Below are positions 20,666 to 31,706 of a stretch of 64,000 bases of DNA, in pieces. Every line of letters starts with the position of its first letter. The first letter of the stretch is position 1. The notes below the pieces were generated by a model. That model made no database searches, was not told where the DNA came from, and saw only the letters and a program-made list of their open reading frames with translations. The DNA lies in contig CANTFK010000785.1 in assembly GCA_947646735.1 (NCBI GenBank), positions 248,001 through 312,000 of the forward strand, given 5' to 3'. Origin of the DNA: Peronospora farinosa (taxonomy: Eukaryota > Oomycota > Peronosporomycetes > Peronosporales > Peronosporaceae). The translations under genes were made by a program, and so were the position numbers.

Positions 20666-21670
20666 CTATCTCTTGACCCATTGAAATTTCTTACGGGCCT
20701 TGGCCTGACCAGCCTTCTTTCTTTCAACCATACGCGAATCACGTGTGAGCAGACCTGCCTTTTTAAGAGCCGGACGCAATTCAGGATTGAAATTCTCCAG
20801 TGCACGAGCGATACCGTGACGCACGGCACCCGCCTGACCTGTCATCCCTCCTCCCTTCACTGTACAGTACACGTCGAATCCACCAATCTGTTCCACGACA
20901 GAAAATGGCTGAAGCACGTCTTCACGATGGGTGTCACGCACAAAATAGTCCACTAGATCCTTCTTGTTGACCTTAATGCAACCGGTAAAAGGCTGAGTAG
21001 CGGGTTTAATCCACACACGAGCCACGCTGGTCTTACGACGACCAGTACCATAAGCACGTCCCTTTGCATCAACGTTTTTTACACGAACAATCTTGTTTTT
21101 CGCCTCGTGAAAAGCGATACGTGCTGATTTTGCACGAATGGCACGCTCTTCCTCCACGCTGACCATATTACGGATCGACTGCAGCCACGTGGGAACTCCC
21201 TTGTCCGTCTTGGCGTCAATATTTCCATCAAATCCAAACCACTCTTCACCATCCTGGGCACCCCAACGCTTTTCATCAAAGAACTCGGCATTGTGAGCGA
21301 GGAAGGCGTCAAGACGGCGCCGTCGCTCATCAATTGAAATGCCTTCTTCGTCAATAGGCAGCAATTCTTCCACTTCTTCGTCTTCGTCCTCTGATTCCGA
21401 GTCACTACTATCTGAATCTGATTCCGAGTCACTACTATCTGAATCTGATTCCGAGTCACTGTCGTCTTTTGATCCAAAGAGCTGGGAGGGTTCCAGACTC
21501 CTGCTCTTTTTCTTCTTGTTCGTCACATCGCGGGGTTTATCGCTAAGAAAACGCGTACCAGGAATCAAAATAGTGTTGAAAGAAGGGCGCGTGGACGAAC
21601 ACAACGTTGTGGTTGCAGTGGGACGCACCGCACGCACCAATCGTCGCGCTGTCAGCAGCATCAACTTCAT
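20666..21670 (-). CDS. MRPS9: Mitochondrial ribosomal protein uS9m
   Basis: Small-subunit mitoribosomal protein. The 334-residue protein from ATG 21670 has a mitochondrial presequence (MKLMLLTARRLVRAVRP). The universal uS9 domain is at the C-terminus: AYGTGRRKTSVARVWI, GFDVYCTVKGGGMTGQAGAV, RHGIARALENFNPELRPAL, and the terminal RKKFQWVKR with its basic tail that reaches the decoding centre. Between them lies an unusual acidic insert of Ser/Asp/Glu repeats (SESDSDSSDSESDSDSSDSE) encoded by a 27-bp tandem repeat. The frame runs upstream to 21823 without a better start. Confidence 0.95.
   Translation of the reverse strand: MKLMLLTARRLVRAVRPTATTTLCSSTRPSFNTILIPGTRFLSDKPRDVTNKKKKSRSLEPSQLFGSKDDSDSESDSDSSDSESDSDSSDSESEDEDEEVEELLPIDEEGISIDERRRRLDAFLAHNAEFFDEKRWGAQDGEEWFGFDGNIDAKTDKGVPTWLQSIRNMVSVEEERAIRAKSARIAFHEAKNKIVRVKNVDAKGRAYGTGRRKTSVARVWIKPATQPFTGCIKVNKKDLVDYFVRDTHREDVLQPFSVVEQIGGFDVYCTVKGGGMTGQAGAVRHGIARALENFNPELRPALKKAGLLTRDSRMVERKKAGQAKARKKFQWVKR
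21393..21470 (-). repeat. 27-bp tandem repeat inside uS9m
   Basis: Two full copies (21393-21419 and 21420-21446) and a partial third encode nine-residue Ser/Asp/Glu units. Such motifs are typical casein kinase 2 sites; that function is inference. Confidence 0.85.
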
Positions 21671-22328
21671 GTCAAGGCGATGGAGCTTTTGTGTGGAGGA
21701 GACAAATGAGCTGGTTTTATTGGATGAAATACATAATGAGGTTGGAGAGGTGTTTGTTATGCTTGTAGATAGGTAGAAAATGGCTTTAAGAAATAATACA
21801 GGACTTACGGGAATTTTAGTCAAATTGCAGGAGTTATTAGTTTAAGAGTATACCATATTCAAAAATTTCATTATAAAATTAAGGTAAAGCCCTCTAATTC
21901 ATTAAAAGGGTGATAAGTTACTGCTTACATATAGCTTCACCCGTTCAAAGATATGTTTAACGATTTATAATGTGGTCACAAAAAATTCCATTTCTTATAT
22001 ATTCAGGTCTACTTTTATTAGCAAAACATCTTAATAATAGATATGATATTTACCTCCTTTTGATATTTATGCAAGGATTTAAGTAATAAGATAAAAAAAA
22101 TTATTTTCTGTATAACTTCATGTATGTGTTTAATATATTTAACTTGACAATCCAAACTGTCATATATGTAATCGTGATGCACAGGATACCACAGATGCTC
22201 CGAATACGAAAAAAGTGACGAGCTGAAATCATGATAATTTGCAATCGATCTTTGTCGCAGATAAATCTTTGTACTTCTACAGCTCAGCAACGTTTATTTT
22301 CTATTACACACTTTGGGCTGCGTAAGCA
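21671..22328. other. AT-rich intergenic region before the Copia element
   Basis: About 650 bp between the uS9m start and the Copia target duplication. It is AT-rich. A 90-codon frame on the minus strand (22018-22290) has no recognisable features and looks random. No gene identified. Confidence 0.4.
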
Positions 22329-22333
22329 TCATC

Positions 22334-22714
22334 TGTAAGAAATTGGTAGTAGTGTTGCTGCACTTGTTGCAGAAGATGTAGAAGTTAAAGTGTGATATAT
22401 TAAGCATTAACTTACCTCGTTCGCTAATACCTACCTACACATGCATGCGAAACCGACTGCAACTATACCATCTATAGTTCACATCTATCCCGCTCCGTCC
22501 CATCTGTTACGACATCTACAAGACGATGTGGTAATCTCGTCGCCTCGTCACATATGTCGCAACATCCTGGTGGTCCGACGTGGCGATATCGTCGCCTCGT
22601 CCCATCTGTCAGCACATCAAGTCTGTTTAGCCAATCAGGTACGGTTTTTACTTACTGCGTGACAGGGTATTGCCCTTGACCTTCACGACCTGTCAACAAC
22701 AATAGCTTCTGACA
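22334..22714 (-). repeat. Copia 3' LTR (left copy, 381 bp)
   Basis: Starts TGTAAGAAAT and ends CTGACA on the plus strand. It has a 54-bp segment (about 22545-22600) that the other LTR lacks, flanked by short TCGTCGCCTCGTC direct repeats. The purine tract GAAGAGGAG (minus strand) abuts its inner edge at 22715. Confidence 0.9.
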
Positions 22715-25640
22715 CTCCTCTTCAACCGTATTCGGAGGGTTCTCTAACTTGAACATCGCACGTAGGTCCCTCATCCTTGGTGCTGCCAGCGCTTTAGTCA
22801 GAAGATCAGCAATCATCTCTTCTGACCTGATGAAGCGTGGCTCAACCTCGTTTGCTTGAGCGTAGTGGCAGATGAACTTGAATCGAATGTCCACATGCTT
22901 TGCACTTGATGAGCTCTTCTCGGTCTTCAACAAGTTGATTGCGGCTTGATTATCCATCCACATTGGCATCGGCTTGACGATCTTCATGTTCAATTCGCCA
23001 AACAGTTCCTTCAAACCCAACAGCTCGCGACCAGCGTGGGATGCCGCGATGAACTCAGCTTCCATAGTGCTCAGCGACACACCCGTCTGCTTCTTGCACG
23101 CTCATGACACGACAGCACCATCCATCGTGAGAACGTATCTCGTGACTGACTTGTGGTCCGACTTGTCCGGGTCTGCATCACTCCAGCTTTCAATCTTGAT
23201 TGGGTCGTCCATACCGCGTGAGCTGTTGATGCACAACTTCAAACTCTTGGTTTCCTTCAGGTATCTTGCGACTCGTTTCGCCATTCTCCAATCCTTGGTT
23301 GTCGGCTTTTGTGAGTCTGTCGAGTCGCTCGGTGTACCGCGAAACAAATGTCCGGTCGAGTGCAACGCGCGATCTAGAGTAACCTTCCGAAGAGTGACTG
23401 GAAGGCCTTGACACTTGCATCTCCAGCTTTGGCGGTCGACTTCAGGGACTCCAAATTCTTCTCATCGACGTCATTGCATTCTTCTTCTATTGGAGATCGA
23501 ACCCCGTTAGCTGTAGCTAGTCCATGTTCCTTTAGCAGTGAATCGATGGTTACTTTTTGATCTAACACGTAGCCTTCGTTTTCGTCCAGCTTGACCCTAA
23601 GTCCAAGAAACTTGTTCAACATGCCGAGGTTCTTGATCTCGAGAGACGTCATGTCCTTGAAAAATTGTCCGAAGAGATCATTCGATGTTCCAGTCACCAG
23701 CAAATCGTCGACGTAAACACCGACGACCGTTACATCTGTGCCGGTTCGTTTGAAGTATAGACACATGTCCGTCGTGCATTGTCTGAGTCTGAAGTTTAGC
23801 TCAGTCAACTTGGAGTGTAGTAGCTTGCTCCATAATCTTCCAGCTTGTTTCAATCCGTACAAGGATTTCCTGAGCAACAGCGCGAGTTGCTTTGTCCCGT
23901 CCACTCCATGATGGGCCAAGGTGTCATCATCGACTTGCATACCGCTTGGTAGTTTCATGTATCCTTTTTTTATTGGCCTTGACGTATGCGTTCGGCACAT
24001 CGCCGTGCCGAGCCGGTACGTTCCATCTGCGTGAGAGGACCAGAATCACCTTAACTGTCCCAAGTTCCATAACTGCCGCAAAAGTCAAGGTGTAGTCGAC
24101 TCCAACCAACTGCTCGTTTCCGCATGCAACAAGTCTGGCCTTGTATAGCTAGACTTTCCCATCGGCGTCGGTCTTTGTCTTGAAGACCCATTTGTTGTGT
24201 AGTATGTGAGCGTTGTCAGGTGGAACAACAACCGCCCACACACCGTTTTCCTCCAATGCATGCAGCTCGTCCTTGATGGCCACAGCCCATTTATCCTTGC
24301 TGTCGCTCCGTACGGCCTCGCCATAGTTCCTTGTGTCTCGAACAATGTTGACCATGTCGACATTCTTGTGTATGTCTATGACATCACTTGATGTGTCTCC
24401 GTCAGTTCGACGTGACCGTGTCATGTGTGGATCACGAGTCCATCCCGATGATCTTGCCCTTGATTTGCTCGTGCCACCTTGGTCACCGAGCTCATCCTGA
24501 CCTATGGTACCATGTAACGTTTTTGTTACGTTTGTCTCTTGTATGTTATTCAACATCTCAACATTTTTCACATGTTGACTTACCATCACGACACGTTCCA
24601 TCGGTATGAAAACCCGATATCCTTTCATCTCATCACTCTTGCCGATGACGATACCTTGTTTTTCCCGAGGACCCAACGACTTGTTTGCAAGTTTTAGTGA
24701 AAAAGGTCATTTTGAAGTCGTTCGGTGCACGGTGCATGGAGATCCGAAAATCACAATGTCACTTAAGACGGGTGTCTTCTTGGTAAACATCTCAATAGGT
24801 GAGATGCCACCTTCGTTTGCCTTGGTAGGGCTTCGATTTAGGATGTATGCTGCATATTATGCAGCGTCACCCCAAAACGTTAAGGGTAACCCACTTGCAA
24901 ACACCATGATTCGCACCATGTTCATGATGGTGCGATGCATGCGTTCAGCTTCGCCATTGCTGGCCTGATTGTCACGCTCGCTCACCTGACGAGTGACACC
25001 GACTTCCTTGCAAAAAACATCCAGAGGCTTGTACTCACCTCCACCGTCTGTACGTAAAACGTGTATACGGCAATTAAATTGACGCTCAAAAGCCACCAAG
25101 AAATTCTTGAAGTGCATCGCAGCGGCATCTTTAATCTTCGCTAGGTCACCCGGCAGTAGTTCGACCTGTGGTCAAAAAAATTGACCAGGTATCGATTGCC
25201 GAGCCGATCACAGGGGGTCATAGAACCTTTTAAGTCTGAACATACCACGCCTCCGATCACGTCAATGGGCGAATTCAGCCCACTGTCCTTCCGCGATTGT
25301 CGGTTTTTTTGTCTGCTTGCCTTGTGAACAGGCTAAGCACTTGACACGCGTGGTATCAGTCAATTGGATACCAGAGGCGGAATCCCTAGCCATCTTGATG
25401 ATGGTGTCATTGGACAGGTGACCTAGACACCGATGAAAATAGGACAGGGTTCCGTGTTGCGTGTCGTTCTTTGCATGGTTTGTAATGTCTTCGACAACCG
25501 TCATGATCGCTTCTCTTGGTGACCCAAATCCACGAAAATCATCGGTCGTAATTTCATTAAAACTTCAACGACCAGTACACTGTTGATGCGATCAACATCC
25601 ATTATAGGTATCCCACCAGAATGTGATACCATGACACGCC
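22652..25640 (-). pseudogene. Copia pol remnant: integrase, reverse transcriptase, RNase H
   Basis: Pieces in several frames preserve the polyprotein order. 25504-25262: the GAG-pre-integrase zinc segment (HRCLGHLSNDTI, CLACSQGK). 25117-24857: integrase with VLRTDGGGEYK and a run ending NGEAERMHRTIMNM. 24676-24149: integrase C-terminus and start of RT. 24000-23374: RT with KSLYGLKQAGRLW and the catalytic VYVDDLLVTG near 23700. 23365-23102 and 23080-22652: the RT connection and RNase H (STMEAEFIAAS, MWMDNQAAI, KHVDIRFKFI). At least five frame breaks separate these pieces, so no polyprotein could be made. Confidence 0.88.
22715..22730 (-). other. Copia polypurine tract
   Basis: Minus strand reads GAAGAGGAG immediately before the 3' LTR, the expected plus-strand primer position. 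The RNase H reading frame continues through it and about 60 bp into the LTR. Confidence 0.7.
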
Positions 25641-25646
25641 CCCTTC

Positions 25647-27220
25647 TCAGTATTCAAGAACGCATCCCTTCAGCTCGAGTTTCCCAAACGAGATGATGTT
25701 GCACTCCAAATTGGAGGCGTATTGAACATCGAGAAGACGAATGGTCTTAGTCAATCCAAGTGCTTTGACCCGGATCATGACGCTTCCTTGTTTGGTGATC
25801 CGAAGTGGTTCACTATCCGATGCTGCAGTAAGAAATTCGGTGTTACAATCCACCGCATTTTCCAGCAAGTTCAAATCGTTAACCAGATGACGACCTGAGC
25901 CCCTGTCCAGCACCCAGTGATTTGATGAGATCGTCCGATGTCCAAAATTTTCAAGACAAAATTTGCATCTTGTTTCTTCTTGGTACCTTTTGGGAAGTTC
26001 ATCGTGAGATGCCCGGTGCTCCCACACAGGTAACACTGTTTGGGTCGTTGCGGGCCATGTTGTTTCTTGTTCCGTTCGTTTCGATTGGGTTGGTTGATCG
26101 GTTCGACGATGTTAACGACATCTCGACCGAAATGCTTCACGCGAACTTCCAGTTCCGTCGACTGAGCAAATTGGGAGAGCTCTTCATCTTGGCGAAGGTA
26201 ATCGATCCTGTTCAAATTCAGGCGAGACAACATGGTCGACCGCGTAGACGGGTCGGCATAGTGCACGATGTTGTCCAGCACGAGGTTTTCCGCACCTCCG
26301 CACGCATCGCTTACAGCGGTCAGGTACAGAAAATGCTCCGTCCATCTACGCTGAGATGACTTGGCTGCAGTAAACAGCTTCATGCTTTGGGCAGGTGTTA
26401 TCTTGGTGTTGAAGGTCTGGAGTAACCTTTGCATTGCATGCTTTAAGGTCGGACTCTCAGACCACCAAATTTCCACTTGCCACCTATAGTACTTCTGCGC
26501 CGTACCAGCGAGGTGTTGGCCGAGGACATCAACCTTCATGTCCTCAGGCCATGCGAACCCACAGGCGCGTTCCGAAAAGGCAACCTGCCGAGCAAATTCT
26601 TTCCCCCATTCAATGAAGCCACTACCAAGTCCGAGGTAGAGCTCTTTACCGTCGAAAGGCTGCAAAGCCATCTTCCTTTGACGGCCATCCGGTACACCCT
26701 GTTGTACTTGCCCAGGTTGATGTAACACCGGACCTGGCATCTGCATACCCGGGTATGCTCCCGCGGGCATGTCATGCCCATGAATTCCAGGCTCAAGTCC
26801 TTGAGCCATTCCGTGGTAGACATTGGCCTGGGCCGGCGCGTCGACCATGTGATCCCCGTCCAAAGCCGGTCGTCGGGCACCAAAGTAAGTGGCCGGCGAG
26901 ACGTTCGGTGATCGTTTAGGTGGCGGGGTACGCTCCAAAGCCTGGAGTGCTATACCGGCCCCTGAACCGAGAACCGAACCAAAGAAGCTCGTCTCCGCAG
27001 GTACCTTGCGTTGGCCACCGACTTGTCCGTGTTGGGAGAATTTCATCCTACCCATCCGCTCCGACAAATCGCCAAGCATGACGAGCATCTTGTCCAGTGC
27101 AGCCGCAAGCACTGCCGACTTTTCTTCAAGTTGGTGGTCCTTGGTCGATCCTTGACCATTAACCACCACAGCGGGTGTGGATCCTTGAGCTCCGCCGCCG
27201 TCACGATTCTTTGGGATCAT
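25647..27220 (-). pseudogene. Copia gag and protease remnant
   Basis: Gag starts MIPKNRDG at 27220, only four bases inside the 5' LTR. It continues as a Gln/Gly-rich N-terminus and a helical capsid-like region (FIEWGKEFARQVAFSE). The zinc knuckle CYLCGSTGHLTMNF has lost its last cysteine. The protease follows in another frame; the catalytic motif reads DRGSGRH where D-S/T-G is expected. Both losses suggest long inactivity. Confidence 0.82.
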
Positions 27221-27224
27221 AACC
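27206..27224 (-). other. Copia primer-binding site candidate overlapping gag ATG
   Basis: Directly inside the 5' LTR the minus strand reads GGTTATGATCCCAAAG. GGTTATG is complementary to the anticodon-loop sequence (CAUAACC) of initiator methionine tRNA, as in Drosophila copia and yeast Ty5, which prime from a half-tRNA. The ATG inside it is the gag start codon. Confidence 0.5.
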
Positions 27225-27551
27225 TGTAACAAGTTGGTAGTAGTGTTGCTGCACTTGTTGCAGAAGATGTAGAAGTTAAGATGTGATATATTAAGCATTA
27301 ACTTTCCTCGTTCGTTAACCTACCTACACATGCATGCGAAACCGACTGCAACTATACCATCTATAGTTCACATCTATCCCGCTCCGTCCCATCTGTTACG
27401 ACATCTACAAGACGATGTGGTAATCTCGTCGCCTCGTCCCATCTGTCAGCACATCAAGTCTGTTTAGCCAATCAGGTACGGTTGTTACTTACTGCGTGAC
27501 AGGGTATTGCCCTTGACCTTCACGACCTGTCAACAACAATAGCTTTTAACA
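27225..27551 (-). repeat. Copia 5' LTR (right copy, 327 bp)
   Basis: Starts TGTAACAAGT and ends TTAACA on the plus strand. Differs from the left copy by scattered substitutions and the 54-bp deletion. Confidence 0.9.
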
Positions 27552-27556
27552 TCATC

Positions 27557-28761
27557 CACATTATGTATAGTGTATCGGGGTAAGCCCGTTACATATTCGA
27601 CATTAACAATAAGCGTCAATTAAAAATATAAATATTATCTTTTCTTATAATATTGTCCTCTTGAAGTTCGAGATGCCCTTTAATTGGTTAATATAGGCCA
27701 TTATATTAACCAAGGCGCTGACCAATGTCCGATGGACGCGCGCAATGAATATAGGGCACGAAGGTAGCATACATATTTGTACTCTAATATAGTTAAGACA
27801 AGAGAGACTGATCATAGGCTATTTTGTTTGGTTAAAGAAAGACAACTGATCGTCTGTTTCTAGTGTATGTTACAGTTTTTGAAAGCATGATAGAACCGTT
27901 CAATTATCGGTTGACATGATCCAAGTGCGTGACACGTCGGTTGATTGTTTGTTCCCAAATCCTGTATCATTATTCGAAAGTAGGGTCAGAGGTCTCTTGT
28001 CTTGGGCCAATTCGATTTGTATTTTTATCATTTTTGGTATGGCCTTTTACTTTCCGTCTTTGAGGCGGTTTCAGCACGTTCGTCGACAAGTTGACCAATG
28101 GCGCCGATGGGAGGTCGAGCTGCAAGGGCTGCCTGTAGATCATCGAGAGCTGGTTGGCAGGCTTTAATGGTACCTCGCGCGGACAACCGCGCGAAGAGAG
28201 ATTATGATAGACGCCTGTACATGGCATACGAAACGGACTATCTCGCATCTTGAGTGGTGATCCGATACCAGGGGTCACAGACATGATCCAGTCCGAAATT
28301 CATCCGCGGACGTTGCGATCTTTTATTTATAGAATGGGTGGTCTGAGTAACGATACAGGTAATTGCTCGTGATACTGAATGTGTTGCTTTGATATTTCTG
28401 ACGTTGATATTGTTTTATTACCTAGGTGAAGTAGAAGATGACGTAGCTCGTGAAACTGATCATCTCACCGTAGGAGACGCCAATTGTGATGTTGGAGGCG
28501 ATGATGATCAGTTTTTAGAGAGTGACGCGGGTTTTAATACCGTGTGTAGCTCTGTTTGCGGAGTCGAAGGTGATACTGCAGGTGATGTCACAGGTAACGT
28601 CGAAGGTAAATTTTCGTTTAAGGTGATACTGCAGATGATGTCACTGGTAACGTTGAAGGTAAATTTGCGTTGATTGCGATGTCAAATTGACGGGAAAAAA
28701 TTCGCTGGAGCTACTTTTGTTGTGATACTACTACTGAAACTATAGGTGATGTCAGAGAACT
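27557..28761. other. Intergenic sequence between Copia and Gypsy blocks
   Basis: About 1.2 kb without a recognisable gene. It has two short plus-strand frames (27916-28167 and 28389-28673) of unknown meaning. The second contains a 53-bp imperfect tandem duplication (28569-28621 and 28622-28672) with the phrase GGTGATACTGCA. Its repeats look like decayed mobile DNA. Confidence 0.35.
28569..28672. repeat. 53-bp tandem duplication
   Basis: Two adjacent imperfect copies, each beginning GGTGATACTGCA and ending in a GGTAAATTT stretch. Confidence 0.75.
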
Positions 28762-28837
28762 GAAGGCGAGTTCAACTTGAGCTCCCTCCGATTTTACGAG
28801 CGCGCCGTTCGCTAAACGAACGACCGACTCTTCTCGC

Positions 28838-30121
28838 TTGCCATCCTGGCAAAGCACTCATAACTCGATGGACTCTTTTTCAGAGCCGCGAGTTTCACAA
28901 AGTTTTGTGATGCACCCGAATCCACGAGAAGGGACATTACTTGGTCATAGCCTCGTATTCGAGCGCTATAGACCAAAAGGGTTGAGGTCCGACCTTTCGG
29001 AACCTCAGGGACTATGCTACCCCATTTTTTCGATCACTCTGAACTTAGGGGTAGCTTCAAAGTCCGCGACAGTAGGGCATCCCGCCCCTACTGCGCTCCC
29101 GCATTTCCCAACCCATCTTGGGCAGGTGCTGAACCCGTGCGTCGTGCACGCTGGTTTTTCGCACCTCACTTTTGGTAGAGAGCCTTCTTGCTTGCTGCTT
29201 TGGCACCAGCAGCAAGTTTGGCATATCAGCGAGCCATCACATGGCCTTGCTTGCCGCACTTGTAGCAGACCACGTCTGCATTGCCTAACTCCATAGGACT
29301 GGCATCAGAATTCTCGGTCGGCCTGTAATAGGCTGTCGCAGAGGCGCTGTTGTAAGATTGCTCCTCAACTAAGGCAATGTCAATTGCCTCCTCCATCGTC
29401 GCTGGCACCTTTCTAAAATGAGCCTGACGCGATGGGCCGTGCCGTAGTCCGTTCATGAACTTGGTCACCTTAATGTGTTTCGGTATCGGACTCACATTAA
29501 TATGGACGCAGACAGCGAACGCATCTCCTGTAAATACTCTTGAAGAGATCGTTTCGCCTGTCGTGCTCCAAAGAAGCACGCCATAAGCAACACTTCGTTG
29601 TTAGGCGGATGGTACATGGCGCAAAATCTTTGACGTAAAGATCGTCATGATGGAAATAATGAAAACGCATCAGCGTTTGCCATAAACGCATAGTAAGCCC
29701 ACTCTAACGCTTTGCCACGCAAATTTGACATGGCATACGACACCATCCTGGTGTCGTCTTCGATGAGCTACGCCATACCGCATTGCTCCACTGCTAAAAG
29801 GCAAGGGACGATCGTATGCGGGGTAGTCCCATCAAACTTTGGAGGGTCCATCCGAATGGGCTTTGGCTGATTAGACCGTGCCGAGAGCGTCTCAACAGTT
29901 CTGTTGAGCTCCTCTTTCCGATCTTTCCCACGCAAAAAATCATCCTGAGTCTTGTTGATAGACTCAGCCGTGGCTTGGCTGTTTACCTCGGACGCGTTTC
30001 TACGCTGTACAAGCACAAACGCCTCAAATTGCTCCAACTGAGCAACATGTTGCTCAAAGGGATAATTTAAGAGGTTGGCCAGGGCTTGTTCACCAAGTCC
30101 CTTCACTAAATGCTCTGCCAA
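28838..30121 (-). pseudogene. G2 gag remnant
   Basis: Capsid-like helices (QEYLQEMRSLSAS-type region lost between frames; MNGLRHGPSRQAHFRKVP intact) and zinc knuckle CYKCGKQGHVMAR are present, with frame breaks between N-terminal and C-terminal halves. The last knuckle cysteine is not in frame. Confidence 0.8.
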
Positions 30122-30238
30122 CTTCCTATGATGTTGGGAGAGTTAAGAAAAATCACCCCAATCCACGTTAAGGGACATCCGCATTCACACGCACGCTCAG
30201 AGAGACGGGTCGTGGGAAGGACTACAAGCGCTACCAAG

Positions 30239-30642
30239 TGTAGACGGGCGTTTAGTAAACAAGCTGCCACGTACTACGCGGGCTCACACCTTCGAGCAGC
30301 GTAAGAAAGCGGTTATACCGTCTCATTTCCGCGTGCGGTGGTGGTGGTGTTGGTTGGTCGCTTAAAGCGCCGAACCAACTGTTGCCGGCCGCTTACAGCG
30401 ATCCGCGCATCGAACTTTATAACAATCACCTAGCTGCGTCACGGAAGCTGTTTCCAGACTTCCCGTGCGCAGTGAGTGTGATGCGGTATATTCAATACTG
30501 ACTTATATTCAATAGATTATAACTAAATATAAATCTAGCTTCTGATTGGTCAAATATAAGGATCGGATACGCGTCTTAAGAGCGTATCCTTACGTGCGAG
30601 CTGAAACTATAAATAAGCTCGCTGATGACGTCAGTCTATAGC
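30239..30642 (-). repeat. Partial LTR of G2, broken at 30642
   Basis: Homologous to the outer about 400 bp of the element C LTR (reverse orientation). Begins TGTAGACGGG and stops where homology ends at a point matching position about 52865 of the C LTR. The missing part of this LTR type sits inverted at 39496-39680. Confidence 0.75.
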
Positions 30643-30996
30643 TTGCGCAAACGAAATCATAGTCCCATAGCCAATATTACATGTTAAAGCGAGGCAGGTA
30701 CATATCGATGCGCCGCGATTGTTGACTTTAACTCATAACACATTTTCTCTGATCTCCACTCAGCTTGAAGATCACTAATTTAGCTAAGAAAACAGTGGAA
30801 AACTCACTTTTTGGTCCTTTTCATCTATCCTGAATTATAATATAAACCCCCAAGACAACCAACTTTCCACATATTGCTTATTCGTGTGACTTGATGACAA
30901 TCGCAAGAGCAATATACCCGTATAGGCATTATATTCGACTTAAATGAAATTGGTAGTGAATTATGATAGATATTACCGCTATTATTCGTTTTATTT
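30643..30996. other. Unique sequence between G2 and G1
   Basis: 354 bp, AT-rich, no gene seen. By the LTR-halves argument it would lie at one end of an inverted segment. Confidence 0.35.
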
Positions 30997-31600
30997 TGTA
31001 GACGGGCACTTCTACGAATTTGCCTCGTACTACGAGCACACACCTTATGCACAAGCGAGGAAGCGGTTAAACCGTCTTACCTTCGCGTGCGAGGGTGGTT
31101 AGGAGGTTGGTCGACTGCTTAAGCAGTCGTACCACCAGTTGCCTCTCGCTTAAGCGAGAGTGCAACGAACTTTTTAACAAGAAGGCACCGACGTCACGCA
31201 GAAGCTTTTCAGCTTCTCGTGCGTGGTGCGTATGTTTAAGCAAATTCAAGACTGAGCTATATTTAATTAATTATAACTAAATATATACTTAACTACTGGT
31301 TGGCTATATATATATATATATATAGATCGGATACGCGACTCTATAGAAGCGTATCCTGTCGCATGATCTTAAATCTATATTTAAGATCGCAACTGACGTC
31401 CTTCTGAGACGTCGCGATGCCTAGCTTCAAATAGCGTCATCCCTTCTCATGTGAATCCATCAATGGATATCACATTCACGAGGGTGGATCGCATTTGTGT
31501 ATCGCACCCAAGTGACAGGTCAAAAGTAATCATAGATATCTTTAGACCAAACATTAAGTATATTACTCAATGTTTACGTGTAACTAGATGCCCTGTTACA
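30997..31600 (-). repeat. G1 3' LTR (604 bp)
   Basis: TGTAGACGGG ... CCCTGTTACA. Contains two perfect palindromes, GACTGCTTAAGCAGTC and CTCTCGCTTAAGCGAGAG, within a 75-bp segment absent from the other LTR, and a (TA)n run near 31305-31324. A purine tract on the minus strand (AAAACGGGGGATGG) abuts it at 31601. Confidence 0.92.
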
Positions 31601-31616
31601 CCATCCCCCGTTTTAG
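31601..31616 (-). other. G1 polypurine tract
   Basis: Minus strand AAAACGGGGGATGG directly before the 3' LTR, as expected for plus-strand priming. Confidence 0.75.
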
Positions 31617-31706
31617 AACGAATTTTACATTTTGTAAAACATCACCTAGGAGACAGAGAGACTTGCAAGCCGTTATAAACGCGCCGTTTTAGTCTACCCA
31701 ACTCTC

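Larger units (their letters stand above)
22334..27551 (-). mobile_element. Ty1/Copia LTR retrotransposon, degenerate
   Basis: 5.2-kb element reading right to left. LTRs at 27225..27551 (5') and 22334..22714 (3') share TG...CA ends. The 5-bp target duplication TCATC is present on both sides (22329-22333 and 27552-27556). The order gag, protease, integrase, RT, RNase H is Copia-type. Several stops and frameshifts in pol make this copy inactive. Confidence 0.93.
28762..30642 (-). mobile_element. Truncated Gypsy element G2 (gag, start of protease, 5' LTR part)
   Basis: Minus-strand fragment homologous to 37450-38921 plus an LTR part. The protease motif region (28905-28940), gag with zinc knuckle (29226-29579) and N-terminal gag (29768-30121) are followed by a primer site (CTTGGTAGCGC, minus strand) and an LTR beginning TGTAGACGGG at 30239. 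The element lacks pol and its 3' LTR. Parts are identical to G1 and parts diverged. Confidence 0.85.

Noticed and set aside
20465..20956. Plus-strand frame of 163 codons overlapping the uS9m 3' end
   Set aside because: Most of it is antisense to the conserved uS9 domain; the free part is short and unlike any family.
22018..22290. Candidate secreted effector in the gene-poor gap
   Set aside because: No signal peptide, no RXLR or related motif; AT-rich random frame.
28838..29296. Plus-strand frame identical in two places (also 37533-37898)
   Set aside because: Antisense of the Gypsy protease and gag end; its identity is due to the element copies, not to selection on this strand.
31305..31324. 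TA microsatellite as a separate repeat locus
   Set aside because: It is part of the G1 LTR and present in the other LTR with a different length.
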